From: Lentzea guizhouensis
GTDB lineage: Bacteria > Actinomycetota > Actinomycetes > Mycobacteriales > Pseudonocardiaceae
Direction: 5' to 3'
NCBI RefSeq assembly: GCF_001701025.1
Contig: NZ_CP016793.1
Location: forward strand, 7,192,001 to 7,256,000
Length of the DNA: 64,000 nt
How positions within the stretch are numbered: position 1 is the first letter of the stretch; each line of letters begins with the position of its first letter. Positions 26,571 to 35,592 of this stretch are shown here, piece after piece. A model generated the notes under the pieces. The model was given only the letters and a program-made list of their open reading frames with translations, did not search any database and was not told the DNA's origin. The position numbers were made by a program, and so were the translations under genes.

Positions 26571-28379
26571 TGGCGGAGTCGTCGCGCGGGCGGGCGGGAG
26601 CCGCGTTCTCCCGGCTCGGCGCGCTCGCGTTGATCACGGTCGTCGTCGGGTTGCTGCCCTGGCTGTCCGGTCGTGACCCGGCGCTGTCGGTGCTGCGGGC
26701 CCGGTCGGCCGAACAGGAGCCGACACCGGAGGCGCTCGACGCGGTGCGGCGCCAGCTCGGGCTCGACGCCGGGCCGGTCGACGTGCTCACCGGCTGGGCG
26801 TCCGGTCTGCTGCGCGGCGACCTCGGCCGCTCCTGGACCAGCGGCGGCGAGGTGCTGCCGGTCGTGCTGTCCGGCCTCGGCGTCTCCCTCACGCTGATGT
26901 GCGCGGCCATCGTCGTCGCGCTCGTCGTGGCGTCGGCGTTGTGCCTGCCGGGCCTGCTGCGCGGCGCTCGGTGACGCCACCGGGGCGACCGGCGGGGCAG
27001 GCGCCGCACTGGCCGCGCTGCCCGAGTTCCTGCTCGCGGCCGTGTTGCTGGTGGGCCTGTCGGTGTGGCTGGGCTGGTTCCCGCCCTACGGCTGGCAGGG
27101 GCCGCAGCACCTCGTGCTGCCGGCGTTCGCCCTGGGCATCCCGGCCGGAGCCGTCCTGGGCACGCTGTTCGCCGACGCGTTTCCCGCGGTGTTCCGGGAA
27201 CCCTGGGTCGGCGTGTGGCGGTCCTGGGGTTGCGGCCGATCGGTGCTCGTCCGCGGCGTCCTGCGGCGCGCTCTGCCACCGTTGCTGCCCCAGGCCGGGC
27301 TGGTCGTCGTCGGCCTGACCGGCGGTGCCGTGGCGGTGGAGGCGGTCTTCGCGGTCCCCGGCATCGGCAGGACGGCGCTGGGAGCGGCACGTGCGCAGGA
27401 CGTGCCGCTGTTGCAGGGTTGTGTGCTCGCGCTCGTGCTGCTGGGCCTCGTGGCCGGTGCGGCCGTCGGCGTGGTCCGGCGGAGCATGCTGGGACCCGCG
27501 CTGCGCGACGCCTCCCTGGCGTTGCCCGCGATCGTGCGGTGGACACCGAGCCGTTGGCGCGTCGCGGTTCCCGTGACCAGCGCCGCGCTGACCGCGGTGG
27601 TGATCGGCTGGGGCCTGCTGCGCGATCCGCTGCGCATCGACACGACAGCCCGCCTGGCGTCCCCGAGCTGGGCCCACCCGCTGGGCACCGACGGACTCGG
27701 CCGCGACGTCCTCGCCCGGCTCGCGCACGGCGCACCGGCGACCATCGGCGTGGCGGCCGCGGTGTGCGCCTGCTCCTGCATCGCCGCTGTGGCAATGGGT
27801 TTTCTGCCCGGCATCGCCCGAGGTGCGGCGGACGCGGCGAACGCGGTGCCACCGGTGATCGCCGGCATCCTCGTGGCCGCGGTCCTCGGTCCCGGCACGA
27901 TCGGAGCGTCACTCGCCGTCGCACTGGTCTCCTGGCCCGCCCTGGCCGCACACGCCGCCGCACTCGTGGAACAGACGCGCGCCTCGACCCACGTCACCGC
28001 GCACCGGGCCCTCGGCGCGACACCGTCGTGGATCGAGCTCCGCCACGTCCTGCCCGCCGTCGCCGGCCCGGTCGCCCGCAACGCCGTCCTGCGCTTCCCC
28101 GGCATCGCGCTCGCCCTCGCCTCACTGGGCTTCCTCGGCCTCGGCACCCAGCCGCCCGCACCGGAGTGGGGCCTGATGCTGGCCGAGTCGCTGCCCTACG
28201 TCGAACGAGCACCGTTCGCCGCGCTCAGCCCCGCGGCGATGCTGTCGCTCGTCGCGGTGTTCAGCATGTCGTCGTCCGGCTTGCTCACGTCGGCGAAATC
28301 GGCCAGCTCGACTTTCCGGTGGCGCCGCCAGCACCACGTTTCACCCTCTGCGACGGTTCAACCACCAGCGGAAGTGTGA
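26570..28379 (+). pseudogene. Fused DppB-DppC ABC permease, frameshifted
   Basis: Two frames together encode about 602 residues. The N-terminal DppB-like permease starts at ATG 26570; the frame stops at 26974 and continues in another frame (DATGATGGAG...), consistent with one extra base in GCTCGGTGAC near 26968. The second part finishes DppB and runs straight into a DppC-like permease (HPLGTDGLGRDVLARLAHGAPATIGVA, FLGLGTQPPAPEWGLMLAES). DppB-DppC fusion is unusual but plausible. The frameshift could be an assembly error. No nucleotide-binding subunit follows, so even an intact protein would need ATPases from another locus. Confidence 0.8.
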
Positions 28380-28471
28380 CCATCAACACCCGCCTGTGAC
28401 GCTCTCGTGTTCATTTCGTAACATGGCCCGCCGTGTGCACCTTACCTCGTCCCCAACCCAAGGTTTCCTGA

Positions 28472-29137
28472 ATGCCGGGCCGACATAGAACGAATCCGAC
28501 ACCCAACCGGAAGCTGCCCATCGCAGTCGCCACCACCCTCACCGCGGGCCTGGTCGTGACCTTCTGGGCCGTCCGCGACTCCGACCAGTCGATCGACCCC
28601 ACCGGAGCGGCCGCCCAGCTGGCCGCTCCGTCGAGCACGGTCAGCCAAGCACCGCCGTCCGTCGTGTCGTCGACGACCGCGCCACCGTCCTCGTCATCCC
28701 CGGCGACCACCACGCCGCCCCCGGTCACCACGACGCCACCTCCTCCGGTGACCACCCCGCCGCCCCCACCGCCACCGCCGCCTTGCCCGACCACCCTGGA
28801 CGGCGTCAAACCGCACGCGGCGCAGGTCGGTCACCACCTCGCGGGCAAGTTCGGCGTGGACAACATCGGCGGCGCCACCGGCCGTGGCGGCTCCGGCGAC
28901 CACCCCACCGGCCTCGCGCTGGACTTCATGGTCGACACCACCACCGGCAACGCCCTGGCCGAGTACGTGCTCGCCAACCGCCGCGCGTTCGGCGTCACCT
29001 ACGTGATCTGGCGGCAGCGCTACAACGACGGCAGCGGCTGGTCGATGATGGAGAACCGCGGCAGCCCCACCGCCAACCACATGGACCACGTGCACGTGTC
29101 GTTCCAGGCGAGCGCGACCGTCAAGGTCAGCTGCTGA
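28472..29137 (+). CDS. Secreted or anchored peptidase-like protein with Pro/Thr-rich linker
   Basis: 221 residues. One N-terminal hydrophobic segment (KLPIAVATTLTAGLVVTFWAV) acts as signal or anchor. A low-complexity linker of Ser, Thr and Pro spans about residues 50-108. The C-terminal about 110-residue domain shows GGSGDHPTGLALDFMV and HMDHVHVSF, the His/Asp and HxH pattern of M15-like or ARB_07466-type cell-wall domains. Likely acts outside the membrane on peptidoglycan. A hairpin terminator follows at 29178-29210. Confidence 0.82.
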   Translation: MPGRHRTNPTPNRKLPIAVATTLTAGLVVTFWAVRDSDQSIDPTGAAAQLAAPSSTVSQAPPSVVSSTTAPPSSSSPATTTPPPVTTTPPPPVTTPPPPPPPPPCPTTLDGVKPHAAQVGHHLAGKFGVDNIGGATGRGGSGDHPTGLALDFMVDTTTGNALAEYVLANRRAFGVTYVIWRQRYNDGSGWSMMENRGSPTANHMDHVHVSFQASATVKVSC

Positions 29138-29177
29138 GCTTCTGACGACTCCGGGTCGTTCGAGACCTGCGGCCGGG

Positions 29178-29210
29178 CCGGGGGTCGGGAGCACCGCTCC
29201 CGCCCCCCGG
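29178..29210. terminator. Bidirectional hairpin terminator
   Basis: Fifteen-base arms with one mismatch (CCGGGGGTCGGGAGC against GCTCCCGCCCCCCGG) and a three-base ACC loop, placed between two convergent genes. It lacks a T tail, as is common in GC-rich actinobacteria. Confidence 0.65.
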
Positions 29211-29268
29211 CTCGGTGCTCTCAACGGTGGGCCTGGGGGTTCGGTGGACGCTGTGCGTGCCAGAGCCT

Positions 29269-29784
29269 CTACCCGGCAGCCTGCAGTCCGCGCACGAAGG
29301 CCGCCTGTCCGGCGTGCTGCAGGTCGTCCTCGAGCACGCTGACCAGTCGCACCGCGCGCGTCACCGGGGGATCCCACGACTCGTCGACCACCTCGGACAG
29401 CTCCGCCGGCTTGAGCTCCCGCAGATAGGCCCGGGTGCGTTCGTGCACGGCCCGGTGGTAGCCGAGCAACAGGTCGGACGGCGCCACCACCGCGGCGACC
29501 TGGTCGGTGTCGTGGCCGTAGCCGGTGTCCCCGTGGGGAAGCGGGAGGCCGAACCGTTCCGCCCAGCCGGCCGCGGTCCACACCTGCTCGGTGCCGGCCA
29601 GATCGGCGACGTGGTCGTCCTGCACGCGGGTGAGGTGCCAGACGAGCCAGGCGATCGAGTTGGCGGAACCGCCGGCCCGGTGCGCGAGCTGGTCGGCGGT
29701 CAGGTCTTCCAGTGCTCGTGCCACGGCCTGCTCGACGCGCTCGAACCCGTCCAGCAGCAGATCCGTCGCGTTGATCTCACTCAT
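29269..29784 (-). CDS. DinB family protein (DUF664-like)
   Basis: 171 residues, four-helix bundle of the DinB/YfiT type: ATDLLLDGFERVEQAVARALEDL, SIAWLVWHLTRVQDDHVADL with a metal-binding His, and DDLQHAGQAAFVRGL with a second His-containing helix. Members often act as mycothiol- or bacillithiol-dependent transferases; the specific reaction is unknown. ATG 29784 begins just before helix 1. Divergent from the GGDEF-EAL gene across 109 bases. Confidence 0.87.
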   Translation of the reverse strand: MSEINATDLLLDGFERVEQAVARALEDLTADQLAHRAGGSANSIAWLVWHLTRVQDDHVADLAGTEQVWTAAGWAERFGLPLPHGDTGYGHDTDQVAAVVAPSDLLLGYHRAVHERTRAYLRELKPAELSEVVDESWDPPVTRAVRLVSVLEDDLQHAGQAAFVRGLQAAG

Positions 29785-29893
29785 GGTTCCGGATACCCGA
29801 TCGGCGGTTGCGCGGTAACCTTTTCTCCGCAGACAGTGCACATTCCGTTGAGCTGGACAGCTGAGCACCCACGAACCCCCGGGGGAATCAGGC

Positions 29894-32038
29894 GTGGCAG
29901 ATCCGCACCGTTCCAGTGCGATGGAAACGGGGCTGGTGGACGACCCGGCGAGCCGCGCGTCCCGTGATCCGCTGCGAGCGGTTCGACTGCTCACCACGGT
30001 CTTCGCGGCGCTGGGCGGTGCCGCGTTGGCCGGGAACCTCCTGTTCGCCGCCGGCGGTGTCGCGCGTTTCCCGCTGGCTGTGCTGGTTCTCCTCGTCATG
30101 GCCTCGTGGTGGCTGTGGCCGCGTCAGGACGGCTGGGTGGCCGCGGTGGCCGAAGGGGTCGTCACGGCGGGTGCGGCGCTGGTCCTGCCCGCCGTGCAGC
30201 CGGTGCTCGCGTTCCTGTTCGGCGCGACCACCCGGCGTGCGTTGCACGGCGGCCCCTGGCGGTACCCGGTGAAGTCGCTCGTGGGCCTCGCCGGGTACCT
30301 GGCGGGGCTGTGCACGTCCCTGTCCCAGGCGGACCAGGTTGATCCGGGTGTGGTGATGGCCGGCGTCATGCCGTTGCTGGGACTGGTGATCGGGACGTTC
30401 GCGCTGCACGAGACCGTCCGTGCCGTCGGGGTGGAGCGCACGGCCCGCCGGACCGTGGGGGCGCTGCTCCAGGCGACGCCGGTCGGGCTCGCGCTGCTCG
30501 ACGAACGGGGCACCCCCCGGCTGCACAACCACCGCGCCCGGGAGATGTTCGGCTGGCACGACGACACCTTCGAAGAGAACACGGTGCCCTGCCCGCACGG
30601 CACGCCCATCACCGGATGCCGCGACGGCTGCCAGTCCGCGGACGGACCGGTCGAGGTCGAGTCGCCCGCCGGTCTGGTGCTGGCCGTGCACACCGGACCC
30701 GTCGAGCAGGAGCACGGACCCGACCACACGGTCGTCGCCGCCGTGGACGTGAGCAGACGCCGCCAGTGGGAGAAGGCGTTGCGCGACAAGGCCGAACGCG
30801 ACGAGCTGACCGGGCTGGCCAGCCGTGCCCACTTCCTGCACGTCCTCCAGGAGGCGCTGACCCTCCACCCCGTCGTCGGGCTCCTGATCGTGGACCTGGA
30901 CAGGTTCAAGGACGTCAACGACGCCGACGGCCACGAAGCGGGCGATGAGTACCTCAAAGCCGTGGCGGCCTGCCTGAGCTCCGCCTTGCTCGCCGGTGCC
31001 GTCGCGGGACGGCTCGGCGGTGACGAGTTCGCCGTGCTCGCTCCCGGCTTCGAGGTTCGCGACACCGTGCGCCTCGCGAAGTCCGTGCTGACCAAGCTGA
31101 ACGGCGGCCCGGAGTCGTTCGGGGCGAGCATCGGCGTGGCGGTGTCCCAGGGCGGTGCGGGCTCGGCCGAGCTGCTGCGCAACGCCGACACCGCGATGTA
31201 CGTCGCGAAGCGCGAAGGCGGCAACCGGGTTCGCCTGTTCCAGCAGGAGATGGGGGAGCAGGCACTCGCCCGCCAGCGGGACAAGACCGACCTGCGCACC
31301 GCGATCGAGACCGGCCAGCTGGTCGTGCACTACCAGCCGATCGTCGACCTCGCCACGGGCGCGGTGACGAGCGCGGAGGCCTTGGTCCGGTGGCAGCGCC
31401 CCGGCACGGGTCTGCTGGGACCCGACGCGTTCATCGGCCTGGCCGAGGAGACCGGCCTGATCGTGCCGCTCGGCGAGAAGGTGCTCGAGTCCGCGTGCGA
31501 CCAGGCCGTGCGCTGGCACGCCGAGGGGCGCTCGTTGGGGGTGACGGTGAACGTCTCCACGCGCGAACTGTCGAACTCCGGCTTCCTGCCCCGGCTGGAA
31601 CGCGTGCTCGCCACCACGGGGCTGCAACCCGGCCGGCTCACCATCGAGGTGACCGAGAGCGTCTGGGCCGACGAGCCGGCGATGCGGAGCCTGGTCGCCG
31701 TGCGCGACGCGGGGATCCGCGTGGCGCTGGACGACTTCGGCACCGGCTACTCCTCGCTGAGCTACCTGCAGCGCTACCCGTTCGACATCGTGAAGGTCGA
31801 CAGCTCCTTCACCAGGGCCCTCGGCAACAACGGCCGCACCGAGGGCGTCATCAGGTGCATCATCGCCCTCGCCGACGTCCTCGGCGCGAAGACGGTCGCC
31901 GAAGGGATCGAGACACCGCAACAGGCGGACTGGCTCCGTGCTGCCGGGTGCTCGTACGCGCAGGGCTACCTGTTCGGCAAGCCGACCGAGGCGGCGAGCT
32001 GGGACACGCGGACCTCGGTGGCGTTCCCGAGCAGCTGA
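29894..32038 (+). CDS. GGDEF-EAL cyclic di-GMP protein with membrane domain and PAS-like domain
   Basis: 714 residues. Four to six hydrophobic helices lie at about residues 28-175, followed by a PAS-like sensor region (TPVGLALLDERGTPRLHNHRAREMFGW). The GGDEF domain has an intact catalytic LGGDEF (about residue 375) preceded by DELTGLASRAHF. The EAL domain has AEALVRW (about 494), DDFGTGYSSLSYL and VKVDSSF. Both synthesis and breakdown motifs look intact, so it could act as either cyclase or phosphodiesterase in the membrane. Confidence 0.94.
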   Translation: MADPHRSSAMETGLVDDPASRASRDPLRAVRLLTTVFAALGGAALAGNLLFAAGGVARFPLAVLVLLVMASWWLWPRQDGWVAAVAEGVVTAGAALVLPAVQPVLAFLFGATTRRALHGGPWRYPVKSLVGLAGYLAGLCTSLSQADQVDPGVVMAGVMPLLGLVIGTFALHETVRAVGVERTARRTVGALLQATPVGLALLDERGTPRLHNHRAREMFGWHDDTFEENTVPCPHGTPITGCRDGCQSADGPVEVESPAGLVLAVHTGPVEQEHGPDHTVVAAVDVSRRRQWEKALRDKAERDELTGLASRAHFLHVLQEALTLHPVVGLLIVDLDRFKDVNDADGHEAGDEYLKAVAACLSSALLAGAVAGRLGGDEFAVLAPGFEVRDTVRLAKSVLTKLNGGPESFGASIGVAVSQGGAGSAELLRNADTAMYVAKREGGNRVRLFQQEMGEQALARQRDKTDLRTAIETGQLVVHYQPIVDLATGAVTSAEALVRWQRPGTGLLGPDAFIGLAEETGLIVPLGEKVLESACDQAVRWHAEGRSLGVTVNVSTRELSNSGFLPRLERVLATTGLQPGRLTIEVTESVWADEPAMRSLVAVRDAGIRVALDDFGTGYSSLSYLQRYPFDIVKVDSSFTRALGNNGRTEGVIRCIIALADVLGAKTVAEGIETPQQADWLRAAGCSYAQGYLFGKPTEAASWDTRTSVAFPSS

Positions 32039-32045
32039 TCCGGAG

Positions 32046-32657
32046 TCAGCCCGTGCCGCGGGTGACCGCTGCGAGGACGATCTCCTGCGCTTCGCGGACG
32101 GTGGCGGACAGGGCGGCGGGATCCCGGCTGATGCGGTCGATTCCGGCGCGCATGGCACCGGAGAGCAGTTCCACGGTCATCCCGGCGTCGCCCACCCCGT
32201 GGAACTCGCCGCTGGTGAGGCCGTCGCGAACGACGTTCTCGACCTCGGCGACGAGCGGGGTGAACGGGTTGTCCGGTCCGTCCGGCAGCTCCGCGACCAG
32301 GGGAGTGGCGTTCGGCAGGAACATCAGCTGCATCGCGTGGTTCGTGGACGCGGACATGATCGCCTCGATGATCTCCCGCATCCTGTCCGCGGCCGGCTCC
32401 GCGGAACGCGCGGCGATCGCGGACACCTCTGCGGTGAGCGGGAGGCTCGCTCGCCGGGCCAGCTCCAGGACCAGCGCGCGTTTGTCGGCGGCGTAGTTGT
32501 AGAGGGTGTTGCGCGCGAGTCCCGCCTTGGCGGCGATGTGCCCCATGGTGATCGAGTCGTAGTCGCGTTCGAGGAGCAGCTGCCGCATCGCCTCGGTGAG
32601 GTCGGTCCACACCATCTCGTGGTGTTCCTCGATCGTGGCGGCTCGGATCCGCGGCAT
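32046..32657 (-). CDS. TetR family transcriptional regulator
   Basis: 203 residues. The DNA-binding domain is ITMGHIAAKAGLARNTLYNYAADKRAL in the N-terminal third; the ligand-binding part is helical with no recognised subtype. Second gene after the SnoaL-like gene, 34 bases downstream on the same strand. It probably represses both through the 37-base inverted repeat at 33176-33212. Convergent with the GGDEF-EAL gene, seven bases between stops. Confidence 0.92.
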   Translation of the reverse strand: MPRIRAATIEEHHEMVWTDLTEAMRQLLLERDYDSITMGHIAAKAGLARNTLYNYAADKRALVLELARRASLPLTAEVSAIAARSAEPAADRMREIIEAIMSASTNHAMQLMFLPNATPLVAELPDGPDNPFTPLVAEVENVVRDGLTSGEFHGVGDAGMTVELLSGAMRAGIDRISRDPAALSATVREAQEIVLAAVTRGTG

Positions 32658-32691
32658 CTGGTCGTTCTCCTCGGTGGCGGGCGGTGCCGGT

Positions 32692-33156
32692 TCACCCGGC
32701 GGACGTGGTGGCCGGCAGGTGCGGCTGGTTCTCCTGGTGGATCGCGGTCAGCTTGACATGCCGCAGCCGCCAGCCGTCCGGAGTGCGCACGGCCTCGTCG
32801 TCGTAGAAACCGACCACCAGCCACGGGCCGGCACCGTCGGCGACGACCTCGTCCGGCAGCCAGTGCTCCGCGCGGACGTGGGCGTGGATCTTGGCGGTGT
32901 CGCCGTCGATCTCGACGACGTGTCCGGTGATCGCGTGGTGCGTCGCCTTGAACGGCGCGAAGCTCGCCCGGAGAGCGTCCACATAGGTGCTGAGCGGAAC
33001 CGTCATCTCCGGCATGCCCGTGACGGACGAGAAGTCGAGCGTGAGCTCGTCGGTGAAGACCCGGCCGGGCAGCGTGTCGAACTCCTTCAGGTCGGCGATG
33101 TCGGCGTAGTGGCTCATCAGCTCGATGAGCTCGGTCCGGTCGGTGAGCGTGTCCAT
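32692..33156 (-). CDS. SnoaL-like / NTF2-like protein
   Basis: 154 residues with an NTF2-like cone fold: an N-terminal helix pair (RTELIELMSHYADIADLKEFD), a beta segment KATHHAITGHVVEIDGDTAKIHAHVRAEHWL, and a C-terminal strand (DGWRLRHVKLTAIHQ). The DUF4440/SnoaL_4 group includes cyclases, hydrolases and ligand-binding proteins; no catalytic residue can be assigned with confidence. First gene of an operon with its TetR regulator. Confidence 0.85.
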   Translation of the reverse strand: MDTLTDRTELIELMSHYADIADLKEFDTLPGRVFTDELTLDFSSVTGMPEMTVPLSTYVDALRASFAPFKATHHAITGHVVEIDGDTAKIHAHVRAEHWLPDEVVADGAGPWLVVGFYDDEAVRTPDGWRLRHVKLTAIHQENQPHLPATTSAG

Positions 33157-33175
33157 GATCGTCCTCTTTGTTTTC

Positions 33176-33212
33176 GCGACAACCTGTCGTGAATATTACG
33201 ACAGGTTGTCGC
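33176..33212. promoter_or_regulatory. TetR operator of the SnoaL-TetR operon
   Basis: Perfect inverted repeat with 15-base arms (GCGACAACCTGTCGT and ACGACAGGTTGTCGC) around the AT-rich centre GAATATT. It lies 20 bases before the SnoaL ATG. Each arm contains its own GACA...TGTC dyad, so two regulator dimers may bind. Confidence 0.8.
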
Positions 33213-33330
33213 AAAAGGGCAAGCGATGGTCGAGCCGGCTCCACCGGAAGAGGGAGCTGCCTGCATGGTTTCGTCCACAGTGCACGGAGAGGATCGGTCT
33301 CGTTCGTCGTTCCCGGTGCGAAGGAAGAGC

Positions 33331-34073
33331 ATGTCGAGACTGAAGTCCGTGCGCCTCCACGGCGATGACCGGCACCGCTCGCGCGGTCATCAATGGACAG
33401 GACTCCACCGAGCGCGGGCGACGTCAAGGGCGTCTGCGGCGCATCGCTGATCCACCCGCGGTGGGTGGTGACGGCGGCGCACTGCGTCGACCAGGGGGCG
33501 GGAGGGGCGGTGCTGGACGGCACCGTGCGCATCGGCAGCGGCCGGCGGACCTCCGGTGGCACCGTCCGCACCATCGACCGCGTCGTGCGCCACCCCGGCT
33601 ACGAGGTGAGCCCAGGTGTGCAGCCGAACCGCAACGACATCGCGCTGGTGCGCCTGGACCGCCCGGTCGCCCAGCGGCCGATCCGGATCGCCGACCGGGC
33701 CGGCGCGCCCGGCACCCCGACTCGGCTGCTGGGCTTCGGCACCACCGTCGAGGGCGCCGGGCCGGACGAGTGGAAGTTCGCCGAGCGGCTCCGGCGGCTC
33801 GACACCCGTCGCGGCGCCGAGGCCGAGTGCGCGCCCGGCTTCGCGGACCGCACCTGGGTGTGCACGGTCAGCCGGAAGGCGGGCGCCATGGCGTGCTCCG
33901 GCGACTCGGGTGGGCCGCAGCTCCAGCGCGGGAAGTGGGGGCGGTGGGAGCTGATCGGCGTCACCTCCGGTCCCGGTGACCAGGACGTGCCCTGCGCGAA
34001 CGGTCCTGGCCTGTACACCAACGCGACCGCGTACGGCGGCTGGATCCAGAAGACGATCAACGTCAACCGCTGA
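33331..34073 (+). pseudogene. Secreted trypsin-like serine protease, decayed N-terminus
   Basis: The catalytic body (33393-34073) has TAAHC (His), NDIALVRL (Asp) and GDSGGP (Ser) of chymotrypsin-family proteases. It lacks its own signal peptide and the residues that follow the mature N-terminus. Upstream, an ATG at 33331 with an AAGGAAG ribosome site begins MSRLKSVR, a normal signal-peptide start; in another frame STAMTGTARAVINGQDSTER supplies a cleavage region and the mature N-terminus; a third frame carries the protease. Two small deletions appear to have removed the hydrophobic core and a stretch before GVCGASLIHPRW. The triad survives, so loss is recent or partly an assembly artefact. Confidence 0.75.
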
Positions 34074-34087
34074 TCGCGTCCGGCCTG

Positions 34088-34125
34088 ACCGGGTGCCGCC
34101 ACGTCCCCTCGCGGCGGCACCCGGT
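34088..34125. terminator. Hairpin terminator between convergent genes
   Basis: Perfect 13-base arms (ACCGGGTGCCGCC and GGCGGCACCCGGT) with a 12-base loop, in the gap between the protease stop and the HxlR stop. No T tail. Confidence 0.65.
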
Positions 34126-34126
34126 G

Positions 34127-34648
34127 TCAGCGGCTGTCGCCGCGCGTTCCCCGCCGTGCGCGTTGTCCGGCCCCGGCATAGCGGTCGCGGAACGGTGCGC
34201 TGGCCGCCGGACCCGCGGCGAAGACGAAGTCCTCCCCGTCGACCCGGCGGCCGGAAGTGCGGTCGACGAGCACTGGCTCCACCTCCTGCCCGGTCTCCGC
34301 GTCGACCAGCACCATGCTGCGCTCGGCCGGGTCGAGCCGGGCGTTGCCCCACGCGGCGAGCGCCACGATCACCGGCCGCAACGACCTGCCGAGGTCGGTG
34401 AGCAGGTACTCGTACCGGACCGGGTTGTCCTGGTAGGGCTCCTTCCGCAGCACCCCGTTCGCCACGAGCGCCTTGAGCCTGCTGGTGAGCATGCTGGTGG
34501 AGATGCCGAGGTTCTCCTGGAACTGGTCGAAGCGGCGGTAGCCGTCGAAGCAGTCGTGCAGGATCAGCAACGTCCACCACTCGCCCACATACCCCAGCGC
34601 CGTGGACAACGGGCACTCGCGGTCCTGCAGTCGCGGTCTGGCCGCCAC
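34127..34648 (-). CDS. HxlR family transcriptional regulator
   Basis: 173 residues. The family pattern is clear: CPLSTALGYVGEWWTLLIL, FDQFQENLGISTSMLTSRL and the wing YEYLLTDLGRSL. The C-terminal about 50 residues are Arg- and Ala-rich. Divergent from a small NTF2-like protein with a 37-base inverted repeat between them. Cys12 near the N-terminus could be a redox sensor as in other HxlR proteins. Confidence 0.92.
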   Translation of the reverse strand: MAARPRLQDRECPLSTALGYVGEWWTLLILHDCFDGYRRFDQFQENLGISTSMLTSRLKALVANGVLRKEPYQDNPVRYEYLLTDLGRSLRPVIVALAAWGNARLDPAERSMVLVDAETGQEVEPVLVDRTSGRRVDGEDFVFAAGPAASAPFRDRYAGAGQRARRGTRGDSR

Positions 34649-34669
34649 GTCACGCCTCCTCCGAAGTTG

Positions 34670-34706
34670 CTGCTAAAGTCGAAGCCACTGACTTCGACTT
34701 TAGCAG
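34670..34706. promoter_or_regulatory. HxlR operator
   Basis: Perfect inverted repeat with 15-base arms (CTGCTAAAGTCGAAG and CTTCGACTTTAGCAG) and a seven-base centre, midway between the divergent hxlR and NTF2-like genes. Confidence 0.8.
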
Positions 34707-34740
34707 TCACTGGTCTGCGCGACACGACGAGGAGCCCGGC

Positions 34741-35064
34741 ATGACGACGACCCCGGCAATCATCCAGCGGTACTTCGAACTGGCCCCAGGACAGGACACC
34801 GAGGCGTACTTCGCCCTCTTCGCCGACGACGCCCTCGTCGAGGACGAGGGCGCGGAGCACAAGGGCATCGACGCCATCCGGGGGTGGCGCACGGAGGTCC
34901 CGCCCGTCGAGTACACGATCACGGACGTCGAGCCCGTCGGTGATGGCGTGGTGGTGACCTGCACGATCACCGGGGACTTCCCCGGCAGCCCCTTCGCCGG
35001 CCTGAAGCACCACTTCGAGGAGTTCGACGAGAACCACGTGCGGGTGCTGCGGATCCGACCGTGA
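34741..35064 (+). CDS. NTF2/SnoaL-like protein
   Basis: 107 residues: IIQRYFELAPGQDTEAYFALFADDALVEDEG with the helix and acidic turn typical of the SnoaL fold, followed by strands ending ENHVRVLRIRP. Small members bind or transform hydrophobic ligands; no function can be assigned. Divergent from and probably controlled by the HxlR regulator. Confidence 0.85.
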   Translation: MTTTPAIIQRYFELAPGQDTEAYFALFADDALVEDEGAEHKGIDAIRGWRTEVPPVEYTITDVEPVGDGVVVTCTITGDFPGSPFAGLKHHFEEFDENHVRVLRIRP

Positions 35065-35131
35065 CGGCGCGGTCTCTGTTGCCGTGCCGGCGTTTCCTCC
35101 AGAGCGTCCTTTCCAGACGGTGATGCTGGGA

Positions 35132-35470
35132 TCACTTCGGTCCCGGCGTGGCGACGATCCGGCGGGCGATCACGGGTGGCGGATCGGCCAGACCGGGACC
35201 TCCCGCCTCGACCCAGTCGGCAACACCGTGCACCGCGTCGTCGTCCAAGACCGACCCCACCCACACCGGCTTCGCGCCGGCGGCCCGCGCGGCCGGGCTG
35301 GGCTGCACGACCACCACGTTCGACACCTCGCACGCGTCCAGGCAATCGGCGACCTTGACCGCGGTGAGCCGCGTGCGCAGCAGGTCGAGCTGGCGGTCGT
35401 GGTCGACCTCGGGGTGCTTGCGCTCGGTGCCGCAGCAGCACCCCCGGCAGACGGTGATCCGTGACGTCAT
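35132..35470 (-). CDS. (2Fe-2S) ferredoxin-like protein
   Basis: 112 residues. Cysteines in VCRGCCCG near the N-terminus and in DCLDACEVSNVVVV match the thioredoxin-like 2Fe-2S ferredoxin pattern (C-x(n)-C-x(n)-C-x3-C). Likely an electron carrier in the cytoplasm. Free-standing, upstream of nothing obvious; transcription runs away from the biosynthetic cluster. Confidence 0.8.
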   Translation of the reverse strand: MTSRITVCRGCCCGTERKHPEVDHDRQLDLLRTRLTAVKVADCLDACEVSNVVVVQPSPAARAAGAKPVWVGSVLDDDAVHGVADWVEAGGPGLADPPPVIARRIVATPGPK

Positions 35471-35592
35471 GATCTCGTTCTACTCACCCGCGCGCCGGAC
35501 CGGGCGAAAAGGTGCTGCGGTTCTCAGCGCCGTCGCCGGTGACCAGGTCGCGGGCGCCGACCACCCGCGCGTTCACCGTGGGAGAGCACGAG

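Noticed and set aside
28680..28790. Tandem CCACC/CCGCC repeats as a DNA repeat array
   Set aside because: They encode the Pro/Thr-rich linker of the secreted protein in frame; no function at DNA level is needed.
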